Below, one piece after another: positions 9,058 to 19,500 of a stretch of 64,000 bases of DNA. Every line of letters starts with the position of its first letter. Positions within the stretch are counted from its first letter, which is position 1. Position numbers and translations under genes: made by a program. Below the pieces are notes generated by a model that ran no database searches, had not been told where the DNA came from, and saw only the letters and a list, made by a program, of their open reading frames with translations. The stretch is from a bacterium (GTDB lineage Bacteria; SZUA-79; Acidulodesulfobacterales; Acidulodesulfobacteraceae). The DNA lies in the NCBI GenBank assembly GCA_021795355.1, contig JAJYPL010000001.1, forward strand, positions 1 to 64,000. Direction: 5' to 3'.

Positions 9058-10446
9058 ATGAATTTAATTACTTATATTAAAATTTTTTCTATATCTTTAC
9101 CGGCTTTAATTTCCATTTTTTTTGCGGTTAAAAAGCCGAGTTCATCAAAATTTTTCGAATATGCCGCAATTGCCGGCATATTTATATTTGTCCTGTTTAT
9201 TCCCATAAAAGACGGATTTGCGACTTTCGGAATGGTTGCCGCCATTGTGTTTTTTACGGCATATAAAATTGCGAAAAGGGATTTTTCCGTAAAGCGCACC
9301 GGTTTTAATATTCCCTTGTTTTTGTACCTCGGCATGGATGCCCTGTCTTTTTTATGGTCGTACAGCCTGCACGATTCAATAGTCGAGTTTAGCAAGATAT
9401 TATACTTTTTTGCGTTTTTCTTTGCCGCCGCGGAGTTATTGAACAGCGTGAAGAAAATATCGTTTATGCTGGGCACGTTTGCTTTTTCAATAACCTTAGC
9501 CATAATGTACGGTCTTTACCAGAAATTTTTTATCGCAAGTTTTATGCATGCGGGAGCAAGACTGACGGGTTTCAATAATGATTTAAGTTTTCCGGTTCAA
9601 GTGTCGTTCGGCATAGTGGTGTTTTTATGTTTTTACGCATTTAATTTTAAAAAAAATTTTGAAAAAAAAATAAGCGGCATTAGTTTAGGCAGTCTTAAAA
9701 AGTATATTCCCGCTTTTATAATATCGGTTATCGTTTTAATCGGTTTTTTTGATATTATAATGACTAAAACGAGGTCGGTGCTTTTAGGCATAGTACCGGC
9801 TATTTTAGTTATAGCTTTTTTAAAATCCAAAAAACTTTTTATAGCCGTTATAATTTTTCTTATAGCGGCAAATGCCGGAGCTTTTTATTTTTCGAAAAAT
9901 TACCGGTCGAGGGTTATGGTTATGTTCAACCCTGCGGTTTATAAAACGGAGTCTAAGAACCATCTGGATACCGAAAGCCACGTATGCCTTATAGAATCGG
10001 GACTTGCTATGTTCGAACACCATCCTTTAACGGGGGTAGGGGCTGCGGCTTTTACGCCATATTTTAAAACTCATAAAGACGTGCAGTTTCCGTGGTATCA
10101 TAATCCTAAAACCGGAAAAAAACTTTACTGCCTTTACTGGGCGATACCCGGAAACGGCTACGTTCAGACGCTTTCGGAGATAGGAATTTTCGGGTTTATA
10201 ATACTTATGTGGCTTTTTGCCGAAGGAATCAGGAGGCCTTATGTGCTGTTTAAAAATTCGGACGACGAGTTTAAAAAGAAAATATCCGTTATGACGATAG
10301 GCATAACTATTGTGTTTATGGGCGCTTTTACTTCGGCGGCGACTATGTCCGACGACAAATGTTCCGACTTATTCCTTTTCTTTCTTGCCGTTTTTGCCGC
10401 CGCTTCGGCGTTAAGAAAAAATGAAAAACGAGAAGAAAAGGCGTAA
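9058..10446 (+). CDS. O-antigen ligase / polymerase (WaaL/Wzy_C family)
   Basis: An inner-membrane protein of 462 residues from the ATG giving MNLITYIK. The frame is open further upstream but those ~39 residues are charged and not family-like, and a purine-rich AGGGGTAGG lies before the chosen start. About ten to twelve membrane helices are visible. TKTRSVLLG and the large periplasmic loop with HHPLTGVGAAAF and GNGYVQTLSEIGIFGFI match the Wzy_C domain. In WaaL-type ligases conserved Arg and His residues in these loops join polyprenyl-linked glycan to lipid A core. The family also contains polymerases and protein glycan ligases; the sequence alone does not decide between them. Position after the polysaccharide block supports a surface glycan role. 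Confidence 0.8.
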   Translation: MNLITYIKIFSISLPALISIFFAVKKPSSSKFFEYAAIAGIFIFVLFIPIKDGFATFGMVAAIVFFTAYKIAKRDFSVKRTGFNIPLFLYLGMDALSFLWSYSLHDSIVEFSKILYFFAFFFAAAELLNSVKKISFMLGTFAFSITLAIMYGLYQKFFIASFMHAGARLTGFNNDLSFPVQVSFGIVVFLCFYAFNFKKNFEKKISGISLGSLKKYIPAFIISVIVLIGFFDIIMTKTRSVLLGIVPAILVIAFLKSKKLFIAVIIFLIAANAGAFYFSKNYRSRVMVMFNPAVYKTESKNHLDTESHVCLIESGLAMFEHHPLTGVGAAAFTPYFKTHKDVQFPWYHNPKTGKKLYCLYWAIPGNGYVQTLSEIGIFGFIILMWLFAEGIRRPYVLFKNSDDEFKKKISVMTIGITIVFMGAFTSAATMSDDKCSDLFLFFLAVFAAASALRKNEKREEKA

Positions 10447-10459
10447 GCGTAAATCGTGT

Positions 10460-10488
10460 TTGCATAAAATCGGCATATAAGGTATAAT
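10460..10488 (+). promoter_or_regulatory. Candidate sigma-70 promoter for the RNA helicase
   Basis: TTGCAT (-35) and a perfect TATAAT (-10) are separated by 17 bases. Transcription would start about 140 bases before the helicase ATG, giving a long leader with a GGAGGAATTT ribosome-binding site at its end. The -35 matches only three of six consensus bases. Confidence 0.5.
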
Positions 10489-10635
10489 ATAAAAGTTAGA
10501 TTATTAAATAATTAAATATATTTATCGACATTGTTAAAGTTATAAGCGCGGTATCCCTTTAAAGGCATCTCTTTAAATATTCCTCCAAAACTATTCGCAG
10601 TGTTAATTTGTATAAAAACGGGAGGAATTTAAGAA

Positions 10636-12165
10636 ATGTTAAAAAAGTTAAAAACGATTGAAGAAATGAGTTTTAAGGATTTAAATTTATCGGAAAATTT
10701 GATGAAGGCGATAGCCGATGCGGGTTACGAAAATCCGACGGCCGTTCAGGCAAAGGCTATACCGATAGTGCTTTCGGGAAAGGACCTTCTTGCGGGTGCG
10801 CAGACTGGCACGGGAAAAACGGCGGCTTTTACGCTTCCGATACTGCATATGCTTTCGGAGAAGGATTCTGCGGATAGGGCGGATAGGAAGGCTGCGCCGA
10901 AGTCTAAGCCGAGATGTCTTGTGCTTGTTCCTACGAGAGAGCTTGCCGTTCAGGTCGAGGAATCGGTTAAAACGTACGGAAAATACCTTCCTATTAAATC
11001 GACGTCGGTTTTCGGGGGAATGAGCATAGTTCCGCAGATTAAAGCCCTGAGGCGAAATGTCGATATATTGGTTGCGACCCCCGGAAGACTTCTCGACCAT
11101 GCGGGACAAAGGACGGCGGATTTATCGGGAATCGAGATTTTGGTTCTGGACGAAGCGGACAGAATGCTGGATATGGGATTTATAGTCGATATTAAAAAAA
11201 TTATAGCTCTTCTGCCTAAACAGAGGCAGAATTTATTGTTTTCCGCTACTTTTTCGGAAAAAATAAAATCGCTTTCGGAGTTTGTTCTCCGCAATCCTGC
11301 TTTCGTGCAGGGAGAAAAACAGAATTCGGCTTCGGAACTGGTAGATCAGAGCGTGCATATGGTTTCTCAGAAATTAAAAAGCCATCTGCTGTCGCACCTT
11401 ATTAAACATCATAAATGGGAGCAGGTGCTGATTTTTACGCGCACTAAAAACGGAGCGAACAGGCTTGCGGATAAGCTTGCCGCAGACGGAATTTCGGCGA
11501 CCGCCATACACGGAAATAAAAGTCAGCCTGCGAGAATCAAGGCGCTTAATCAGTTTAAGGAAGGTTCGGTAACCGCTTTGGTGGCTACGGATGTGGCGTC
11601 TAGAGGCATCGATATAGACCGTCTGCCTTATGTCGTTAACTTTGAACTGCCTAATGCCGCAGAAGATTACGTTCACAGGATAGGAAGGACGGGAAGAGCG
11701 GGGGTAAGCGGAAAAGCCGTTTCTTTGGTTGACAGGGAAGAAATGCGTTTCTTAAAAGAGATAGAAAGGTTTATAAAAAGGGAGATACCGAGGGTTTTAT
11801 TCGACAGTTTCGTGCCTCCCGCAAATATTAATTTACCTGTTAAAGATGCACCCCGTGAGTTTAGCGGTTTTAGCAATTTCAATCATAATAATACTTCAGA
11901 AAGGCAATTTAAAGGCGGTACCGGGTCGAGGACTGCTCAGACGCACCGTAAATCTTCAGACAGACAAGACAGGCAAAACCGTTTTGGAGTGAGCGCTGCC
12001 GCCGAGGGCTTTAAAGACAAAAGTAAAGACAATTTTAAAGATAAAGATTCAAGAAATTTTTCCGGTTCAAAAAAATCCTTTAGTTCATCAAATTCATCGC
12101 GTTTCGGAAATTCAAAAAGGCAGAATTTTTCAAAAAATTCATTTTCCAAACAGGCTAAGGGCTAA
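10636..12165 (+). CDS. rhlE: DEAD-box ATP-dependent RNA helicase, RhlE type
   Basis: A 509-residue RNA helicase that unwinds short RNA duplexes during RNA decay, ribosome assembly or cold adaptation. In order it shows the Q motif (GYENPTAVQ), Walker A (AQTGTGKT), PTRELA, TPGRLLD, DEAD, SAT, and the C-terminal HRIGRTGR motif VI. The core ends near residue 380. The tail is low-complexity and rich in Ser, Asn, Lys, Arg and Phe (residues about 410-509), typical of RNA-binding tails in RhlE/CsdA. A GGAGG ribosome-binding site precedes the ATG. It appears to be a single-gene unit with a long leader, which in related helicases can mediate autoregulation; that is inference here. Confidence 0.9.
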   Translation: MLKKLKTIEEMSFKDLNLSENLMKAIADAGYENPTAVQAKAIPIVLSGKDLLAGAQTGTGKTAAFTLPILHMLSEKDSADRADRKAAPKSKPRCLVLVPTRELAVQVEESVKTYGKYLPIKSTSVFGGMSIVPQIKALRRNVDILVATPGRLLDHAGQRTADLSGIEILVLDEADRMLDMGFIVDIKKIIALLPKQRQNLLFSATFSEKIKSLSEFVLRNPAFVQGEKQNSASELVDQSVHMVSQKLKSHLLSHLIKHHKWEQVLIFTRTKNGANRLADKLAADGISATAIHGNKSQPARIKALNQFKEGSVTALVATDVASRGIDIDRLPYVVNFELPNAAEDYVHRIGRTGRAGVSGKAVSLVDREEMRFLKEIERFIKREIPRVLFDSFVPPANINLPVKDAPREFSGFSNFNHNNTSERQFKGGTGSRTAQTHRKSSDRQDRQNRFGVSAAAEGFKDKSKDNFKDKDSRNFSGSKKSFSSSNSSRFGNSKRQNFSKNSFSKQAKG

Positions 12166-12275
12166 GGTTAAATAAGTACGTTAAAAAATATTAGACAAAA
12201 TTTGATTTATAAAATAAAATATATAAATTATTATATATAAATTATTTTTAAAGAATAAACATTAATGCCGACGGT

Positions 12276-13409
12276 ATGGAAATCAGAGTCGAACCGGAAT
12301 TAAGCGGAAAGAAAGACGGCTATGATATTGTTATCGGCGCCGGAATTTTAGGCGGAAACCCCGCCGGTAAAACGGCTTCGCTTTTAAGTTCCGCCGGCAT
12401 AAATTTAAAAGCCGGTTTTTTAGCAGTAACTTCTAAAACCGTCCACGGTTTATACGGAGATAAATTTTACGCTTTTCTTAAAAAATGCGGAATTGAAAAT
12501 TTCGATTTTATAGTCCTTCCCGACGGAGAATCTACAAAGAGCCTTAAATATCTTTCCGATATTCACGACCGCCTTATAGATAAAAGAATGGAAAGATCCG
12601 ACTATATAATAGCTTTCGGAGGCGGAGTCATAGGCGACCTTGCGGGCTTTGCGGCGGCAACGTATCTCAGGGGAATAAATTTCATTCAGGTTCCTACTAC
12701 TTTGCTTGCCGACGTAGATTCAAGCGTCGGCGGAAAAACCGGCATAGACCATCCTAAAGGAAAAAATCTTATAGGCTCTTTTTACCAGCCGAGAGCCGTC
12801 CTTATAGACGTAGATCTGCTTAAAACATTGGATAAAATAGAGTTAGCCAACGGATTTGCGGAAGTAATAAAATACGGAGCGGCGTTAGACGGAAATTTTT
12901 TTACCTATCTCGAATCTAATTATAAAAAAATCCTTGCTTACGACGAAGAATCTTTAATCCATATAATAGAAAGGTCGTGTTCAATTAAGGCGGATATCGT
13001 CAACAAAGACGAAAAAGAATCCGGACTGCGTTCCGTTTTGAATTTCGGACACAGTCTGGGGCATGCGGTCGAGACTTTATATAATTACGAAAATATTAAG
13101 CACGGCGAAGCGATAGCTATCGGAATGGTTTTTGCGGCAAAACTGTCTAAGCATCTCGGATTATGCGGCGAAGAAGACGCGGATAGAATTAAAAAATTAA
13201 TAATAAATTCCGGCCTGCCGGCGGATATTCCCGATTTCACCCCGGAGCAGTATATAAACGCAATGAAATTAGACAAAAAAGTGGCGGATAAACAGATAAA
13301 ATTCGTGCTGATAAAAAAGGTAGGAACTTATGAATTCAGGATGCTGGATTTTAACCTGATATTCGATTATTTGACTAAGTTAACCAAGCTAAAAACGCCG
13401 CAAAATTAA
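12276..13409 (+). CDS. aroB: 3-dehydroquinate synthase
   Basis: The 377-residue enzyme converts DAHP to 3-dehydroquinate, step two of the shikimate pathway, using NAD and a divalent metal. LPDGESTKS, GGGVIGDLAGF, QVPTTLLADVDSSVGGKTGID and FAEVIKYG are NAD- and substrate-binding motifs. LNFGHSLGHAVE and the later HGEAIAIGM supply metal-binding histidines, and the metal-ligand Glu lies in the AEV segment. The length is normal. The type I dehydratase acting next (aroD) lies about 22 kb away, so the pathway is scattered. No close ribosome-binding site stands out. The gene sits 48 bases before the recombinase gene and may be cotranscribed with it. Confidence 0.95.
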   Translation: MEIRVEPELSGKKDGYDIVIGAGILGGNPAGKTASLLSSAGINLKAGFLAVTSKTVHGLYGDKFYAFLKKCGIENFDFIVLPDGESTKSLKYLSDIHDRLIDKRMERSDYIIAFGGGVIGDLAGFAAATYLRGINFIQVPTTLLADVDSSVGGKTGIDHPKGKNLIGSFYQPRAVLIDVDLLKTLDKIELANGFAEVIKYGAALDGNFFTYLESNYKKILAYDEESLIHIIERSCSIKADIVNKDEKESGLRSVLNFGHSLGHAVETLYNYENIKHGEAIAIGMVFAAKLSKHLGLCGEEDADRIKKLIINSGLPADIPDFTPEQYINAMKLDKKVADKQIKFVLIKKVGTYEFRMLDFNLIFDYLTKLTKLKTPQN

Positions 13410-13457
13410 TAACATAGCGCCGGAATTTTATTCGGGCGCCTTACGAAGCGAAAAAAT

Positions 13458-14489
13458 ATGAATGCCGGGCAGATTCGGATTAAAAAAGACGAACTTGAGG
13501 CTTTTATAGAAAACTATATATCTTTTCTTAAAATAGAAAGAGGTTTAAGCCCCAATACCGTTTCTTCGTATTATTTGGACTTAATGAAGTTTCACGGCTT
13601 TGTAACGGATAAAAATATTAATTTCAAAGAACTTTCGCCTCTTTTTTTTCAGGATTTCCTGTCTTATCTTTCCGAACTAAATTTAAGCGGAAAAACAAGG
13701 GCAAGGTTTTACTCGTCTATTAAAGGATTTTATAAATTTTTATTTAAACGCGGCATTGTAACGGAATTTCCTTTTAAGGATATAGAATATCCTTTTACGG
13801 CAAAGAAACTGCCGGATTTTCTTACCGAAGAAGAGATAAGAAAAATTTTATCGGTGGAATTTGCGGGGCAGGGGCATGGAAGAATACGAAAAAGAAAAGA
13901 TCCGGATGCGGATAAATTTGAAAATCTTAGAAATAAAGCAATAATAGAATTTCTATATTCAAGCGGGCTGAGAATTTCAGAACTTGCGGACATAAAGCTC
14001 GATAATTTTAACTTCGATTTGAATTTTGCAAGAGTAAGAGGCAAGGGGTCCAAGGAAAGAATAGTACCGTTCGGAATACCTTTTAAAGAGATGCTTAAAG
14101 TTTATCTGCCGCTCAGGCAAAAATACGCGGTTAAATCTAAAAATACCGGAAACGCATATCTGTTTATTACGGCAAAAGGTCTGCCTTTAACAAGGCAGGG
14201 TTTGTGGAAAATTATTAAAAAAGCTGCGCTATTTGCTGAAATAGACAAAAATATAACCCCACATATGCTGAGGCATACTTTCGCGACCCATCTTTTAGGA
14301 GGCGGGGCTGATTTAAGGTCGATTCAGCAGATGCTCGGCCATTCGAGTATTTCTACTACGGAAATTTATACGCATACCGATATATCTCATTTAAAGGAAC
14401 AGCATGCGAAATTTCATCCGAGAAATATGAATCAGAGTTTAAAAATAGCGGGCCCGGCGGAAGAAGACGGCGGCGGCAAAAGGCAGTGA
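13458..14489 (+). CDS. Tyrosine recombinase of the XerC/XerD type
   Basis: A 343-residue tyrosine recombinase. The N-terminal SAM-like core-binding domain spans about residues 12-105. The catalytic set is complete: Arg172 (SSGLRISEL), Lys in GKGSKE, His269 and Arg272 (HMLRHTF), His295 (LGHSS) and Tyr304 (EIYTH). These residues cut and rejoin DNA to resolve chromosome dimers at dif. Compared with XerC/D (about 300 residues) it has a charged insertion around residues 136-156 and a C-terminal Gly/Lys tail of about 25 residues. Housekeeping neighbours argue for a chromosomal Xer rather than a mobile integrase, but no dif site was identified. Confidence 0.85.
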   Translation: MNAGQIRIKKDELEAFIENYISFLKIERGLSPNTVSSYYLDLMKFHGFVTDKNINFKELSPLFFQDFLSYLSELNLSGKTRARFYSSIKGFYKFLFKRGIVTEFPFKDIEYPFTAKKLPDFLTEEEIRKILSVEFAGQGHGRIRKRKDPDADKFENLRNKAIIEFLYSSGLRISELADIKLDNFNFDLNFARVRGKGSKERIVPFGIPFKEMLKVYLPLRQKYAVKSKNTGNAYLFITAKGLPLTRQGLWKIIKKAALFAEIDKNITPHMLRHTFATHLLGGGADLRSIQQMLGHSSISTTEIYTHTDISHLKEQHAKFHPRNMNQSLKIAGPAEEDGGGKRQ

Positions 14490-14510
14490 AACAAATTATT
14501 TTACAACAAA

Positions 14511-14595
14511 ATTCAGTCGCTTCGCTCGCAATGACTGAATGAATGGAGATTGCTTCCATCTTTTAGTATATAAAAGATATGCTCGCAATGACAAA
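14511..14595. repeat. Dispersed TCATTGCGAGCG-type repeat with hairpin
   Basis: The segment contains ATTCAGTC and GACTGAAT as 8-base hairpin arms around GCTTCGCTCGCAAT. A second CTCGCAATGAC follows about 50 bases later. Related sequence occurs at 29922-29988 and 45131-45186. It fills the gap between the recombinase and HD-GYP genes. Confidence 0.6.
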
Positions 14596-14629
14596 GCGGT
14601 TTAATGAATTTAAAAATTGAGGAGAATTT

Positions 14630-15805
14630 ATGGGCAGGATAGACGACATTTTGAGTAAAAATAAAATGACCGAAAAGGGAGTTATGGGCATTTACGGCCT
14701 TTTTGCCCAAAACAATATAAAGCTTTTAAAAGATTTGACGCATTTTACGCAAAAAGACATAGACGGCATAGGTAAAATAAGGGGATGCATAGAAGACGTT
14801 TCTTTAAAAATAGCTTCCGATTTTTACGACTATTTGCTGAATATCGAAGAAACCGCGAAAATTATTAATTCAAGGCCCGACCTCTTGGAACAGCTTAAGC
14901 TTACGCAATCGCACTATATAAAACAGCTGTTCGGCTTGACGTACGACGAAAATTATTTTATAAACAGGGTTATAGTCGGTTTTGCGCATTACGTTTATAA
15001 GATATCGCCTTCGGTTTATATAGGAAGTTACGGGTATTACAATACGCTTATAACAGATGCCGTTATAAAATGCTGTAAAGAAAAAGGCATCGGCAGCGAA
15101 GAGTCGGTATCGATACTTAATTCGGTACAGAAAATACTTTCAATAGATATAACGCTTGCCATAGAATCGTATTATCAAAAATCTATAGACGACGTTTACA
15201 AGATGGAGCATGATTCTCTTAACAGGCTGATGGTTTTAGCGGAATACAGGGATGAAGACACCGGAAATCATATTGCAAGAATGTCCCATTTTGCCGCAGT
15301 TATAGCGAAAGAACTCGGAATGGACGGCGTTTATCAGGAAAATATATTGAATTCCGCTCCTATGCACGATATAGGCAAGGTCGGAATACCGGATAATATT
15401 CTTTTGAAACCCGGACGTTTAGATAAAGACGAATTTGAGATTATGAAGTCGCACACTGTTATAGGATATAATATATTAAAGGATTCGGAATCGAATACTT
15501 TAAAGGAAGGCGCGGTTATAGCGCTGTCGCATCACGAAAATTACGACGGAGGCGGATATCCGAACGGATTGAAAGGCGGCGACATACCCCTTTCCGGACG
15601 GATTACGAAGATAGCCGACGTTTTCGACGCGCTTATAAATAAAAGAATATATAAACCGGCTTATACGCTTGAGGAAACTCTCAGGATAATGAAAGACGAA
15701 ATGAAGCCGGGGGCGGCTTTCGATCCGGATTGTTTCGGCGCATTTTTAAAAGGTTTAGACGAGATACTGGAAGTAAGGCGGAAAATAGATGCGGATATCT
15801 CTTGA
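14630..15805 (+). CDS. Protoglobin-coupled HD-GYP phosphodiesterase
   Basis: A 391-residue two-domain sensor enzyme. Residues ~20-190 look like a protoglobin/globin-coupled sensor. The segment RVIVGFAHYVYKISPSVYIG parallels the proximal-histidine helix of this family, making His120 the likely haem ligand. Residues ~205-390 are an HD-GYP domain with HDIGK at 246-250 and HHENYDGGGYP at 301-311, the metal- and c-di-GMP-binding signatures. Known HD-GYP proteins hydrolyse c-di-GMP. The pairing suggests oxygen, NO or another gas tunes c-di-GMP levels. GAGGAG lies before the ATG. The downstream response regulator starts 32 bases later but seems to have its own promoter. Confidence 0.8.
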   Translation: MGRIDDILSKNKMTEKGVMGIYGLFAQNNIKLLKDLTHFTQKDIDGIGKIRGCIEDVSLKIASDFYDYLLNIEETAKIINSRPDLLEQLKLTQSHYIKQLFGLTYDENYFINRVIVGFAHYVYKISPSVYIGSYGYYNTLITDAVIKCCKEKGIGSEESVSILNSVQKILSIDITLAIESYYQKSIDDVYKMEHDSLNRLMVLAEYRDEDTGNHIARMSHFAAVIAKELGMDGVYQENILNSAPMHDIGKVGIPDNILLKPGRLDKDEFEIMKSHTVIGYNILKDSESNTLKEGAVIALSHHENYDGGGYPNGLKGGDIPLSGRITKIADVFDALINKRIYKPAYTLEETLRIMKDEMKPGAAFDPDCFGAFLKGLDEILEVRRKIDADIS

Positions 15806-15832
15806 CACAAACCGTTTTTTATGTTGTATTAT
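15802..15832 (+). promoter_or_regulatory. Candidate promoter for a possibly leaderless response-regulator mRNA
   Basis: A perfect TTGACA lies 19 bases from TATTAT (five of six matches to TATAAT). The spacing is longer than ideal. If used, transcription would begin on or next to the ATG at 15838, giving almost no 5' leader. The -35 overlaps the stop codon region of the HD-GYP gene. Confidence 0.4.
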
Positions 15833-15837
15833 TTAGT

Positions 15838-16566
15838 ATGTATAAAGCCAACGTACTTATAATTGACGACGAACCGGATTTGGTAGAGCTTCTAAAATAC
15901 AATCTTGCTAAAGAAGGTTATAAAGTAGAGTTTGCGTTTAACGGATTTGACGGATTAAGGGCATCGGAAGTATTTAAGCCCGATCTTCTAATATTAGATA
16001 TAATGCTTCCCGATATTAACGGCTACGAAGTGTGCAAAAGAATAAAAAGAACGGCAAATTTTTCGGCGGTTCCCGTGATATTTCTTTCGGCAAAGCAGGA
16101 AGAGGTCGATAAGGTGCTGGGTTTTGAGTCCGGAGCGGAGGATTATATAACCAAACCTTTTTCGGTTGCCGAACTTCTGGCGCGCGTAAGAACCATTTTA
16201 AGAAGGGTGCCCCCGGCAAACGCCGCAGAAAATGAAAATAATAAGGCGGAGAAAATATCGGACGGTTTCGGTTTTAAAAATATAACCATTAACGTTCTTA
16301 AGCACAGCGTAATGGTAAAAGACGCCGAGATAAAACTCAGCCCTATAGAATTTAAACTTCTTATTTTTTTGATGACTTACGCAGGGGACGTTTTTTCGCG
16401 CGAGAAACTTTTAGATAACGTATGGGGAAGCGATTCTTTCGTCGAACCGAGAACGGTTGACGTTCACATAAGGCGGCTGAGGTCGAATATCGAGATAGAC
16501 GAATCTATTAAGTTTATTGAAACCATAAGAGGCGTAGGCTATAAATTTATAGATGAAAAAATATGA
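15838..16566 (+). CDS. OmpR/PhoB-family response regulator
   Basis: A 242-residue DNA-binding response regulator. I start it at the ATG giving MYKANVLIIDD, because an open frame upstream lies inside the HD-GYP gene and has no receiver homology. Residues 1-120 are the receiver: the acidic pair in IIDDE, the phosphorylated Asp in LLILDIMLPD, and the Thr/Ser and Lys in FLSAK and YITKPF. Residues ~140-242 are a winged-helix effector domain ending in TVDVHIRRLR and IRGVGYKF. The partner histidine kinase is not adjacent, so this looks like an orphan in the window. Its stop overlaps the start of tamB by 14 bases, suggesting cotranscription with the outer-membrane assembly genes. Confidence 0.9.
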   Translation: MYKANVLIIDDEPDLVELLKYNLAKEGYKVEFAFNGFDGLRASEVFKPDLLILDIMLPDINGYEVCKRIKRTANFSAVPVIFLSAKQEEVDKVLGFESGAEDYITKPFSVAELLARVRTILRRVPPANAAENENNKAEKISDGFGFKNITINVLKHSVMVKDAEIKLSPIEFKLLIFLMTYAGDVFSREKLLDNVWGSDSFVEPRTVDVHIRRLRSNIEIDESIKFIETIRGVGYKFIDEKI

Positions 16567-19500
16567 CAAAAAGCTTAAAATTTATCTTGCAGTCCTGCTG
16601 TTTTTTATCATCGCAATTTCGGCAAGCACCGTTTCTTTTTTAGAATCTTCCTATTTTGCCTATATAGCAAAAACATATATATCTTCTTATCTTTCCAAAG
16701 AACTTAAAAAAACGGTAACCCTAAAACGAATAAAATTTTCTATTTTTTCTCCGCAAATAAGTATTTACGGTTTAAAAATTAAAAATTTGGCAAAAATTAA
16801 ACAAATCGATATAGACATCGGGCATATCAATATTTTCCGCAGAGAGCTGAATATTTATAAAATAAATATAGTTAATCCGGACTTAAATGTTTTAATAAAA
16901 AATAATAAGTTTTATAACTATAAAAAAATAGCTTCGGTAATAAAAGAATTTTCCGTAAGGCGTCCAAACGCTTTAATTTCGCTGTCGTTCGACAAGATAG
17001 AGGCGTCCGGCGGCAGTTTTAACTTTAGCGACAGAGATAAAAATATATTTATTAATCTTAAGAAAATAAATCTTACCGTTTATAAAAAGCCTTCTAAAAC
17101 CCCCTTTATTTACAAAAACGCAGGCGTATATTTTAAATACGATATTCCTTATATTTTTTTAAAGTCAGGTAAATTAAAATACGGCGGAGTTTACCGCTCA
17201 AGCGCGGACGAGATACATTATATAAACGGTTTTATATATTACCGCAAAGTAAGATTCGGAAATAAATATTTTGACGTTTCGTCCGGCGGCATTTTGGAAT
17301 TAAAGAAAAAAATTTTATTTCCGAAAATTATTAAAAAAATTAACGATACTACGGTATTAAAAGTAAGCAGCCTTTCTTTTTTTTCTAAGCGTTTCAATGA
17401 ACTTCCTGCTTTAAAAGGAAAACTGCAGGCAGACGTGAATGTCATAGGAGCGGCTGCCGGCAGGTTAAAGTCTAAAGCCGTAATCAGCTTAAAAAATACG
17501 GTTTTTTCCGGCGGCGATTTTAAAAGCGGAAAAATAATATGTACGTTTGAACGAAACGGTGCAAAAAACAAAAATAATACGATAAAATTCAAAAAAATCA
17601 ACCTTAAAATTTTTAACGGTACGTTCAGTTCTAAAGGCAGTATAAATCTTAACGAAAAAGAAGGCAGGTTTAAATCCGTATTAAAAAAAATAGACGTCGG
17701 AAAGCTGATAGATTTTTACGATACGGAAAAAATTCCGCAGTTAAAAGGTAAGGTTAACGGCAGTATCACGACTTTTTTAAATTTCGGCAAAAATTTTTAC
17801 GTCGCGAATATTGAAAAAATAAATTTGCTTAATCCGGTGGAACAGATTAAATCTAAAAACAGAAAAGGAGTAAATTCGGTATACAGGATTCATTACGGAA
17901 ATAAAATTTCAATTAACGGAGCGGTTTTAGTAAACGATAAATACGTTATTGTAAAACATACCGGAATTTTATCAGGAACCGTTAAAGGCACTTTCCAAGG
18001 AAAAATAAATTACGATAAAAAATATTTAAATTTTAATTTTCAAGCTTCTTACGATAAACTTCCTAAAATAGATCTTGTCGATGAATATAAAAGCCGCTAT
18101 TTTAATCCGTCGGCGGACGGAACTTTAAAAGGAAATATAAGCGGAACGTTTAACAGCATATATTTTAAGTTTAAAAACAGGTTCAGCAGGCTTTTTATAA
18201 ACGGATATACCGCTCCGTTTACAGGGCAGACCGATTTTAATATAACCGGAAGCGGCAGGGTTATCATAAAAAAAGTAAGGCTAAAAGAAAGCGGCACCGG
18301 CGGAGCAGGGACGTTTAATTTTAACGGAGAGATTTATAAAGATAAAGTTTTAGGCAAAGAGCTGATTAACGGATATTTTAACGCAAAAAACCTTAAGGCG
18401 TCGCATGCAGGTTTTTTTGCCGTTTTTAATTCAGGAGGAAATATTAAAGGGGAATTAAAAAATCCCCTTTTAACCGCGTCCGGAAATTCAAAAAAAGTCG
18501 TTATATACGGTCAAGACGTTAACGGCGTTAATTTTAAATTTTCCGTTACGAAAAAAATATTGAATTTATACGAACTTAAAGGTTTATACGGCGGGGCGTA
18601 TTTTAACGCTTACGGCAATTTGAATTTCCGGGGAACCGCGGGAAGCGGCGCTTACGGACATAACGGCATCGGCTATGATAATTATAATATAAACATAGTT
18701 TCAAACGGCATTAACCTTTTGTATTTAAATTTCAAGTTTTTAAAAAAATATTCGGTGAAAGGAATTGCCGATGCCGATTTGCATATAGGCGGCACTTTTA
18801 ATCTGCCTGACATTTCCGGTTCGGTCGCCGCCGAAAAAGTTTTCGTTAAAGATTACCGCCTGGGAGCTATAAAAGCCGTCGTCAATTCGTCGAAAAGAAA
18901 AATGAAACTGCATTTATATGCGATGGATAACACGATTGACACGAGGGCTAAAATTCTCTTGAAAAAAGGCTATCCTTACAATTTTATTACGAATATAAAA
19001 CTGTTAAGCGTTAATTACAGAAAAACTTTGTTCAGGCTGTCCGGCGGAATTTTCGGCAGCGGAAAACTTTCTAATTTTAAAAATTCGTACCTGTTTTCCA
19101 AGTTGGATTACGTATATTTAAAACACGGTCCTTTTTTCCTTCAAAATACCGAAAATATTAAAATATCTTATATGGACGGAACCTTAGGACTCAGCGGTTT
19201 TAAGCTCAAAGGCGGCGATAACTATTTTCAGCTCAGGGGATATATAACTCCCCGAAAATACCATATAATATTAAACGACAGAACGGATTTATGGGTTCTC
19301 GGAATTTTTACAAATAAGATAATAAATTCATCCGGATTTGTAACTGCTTCGGCTGTAATATTCGGGCCGTTCGCATCTCCGGAAATATACGGATTTGCTA
19401 ATATTAAAAGAGGGCTGGTAGAACCGTCGGTTTACTCTTCTTTTACGGCTTCGAGAATTTTTGCCCGGGTTACGTTTAATAAAAATATGATTTTTATTAA

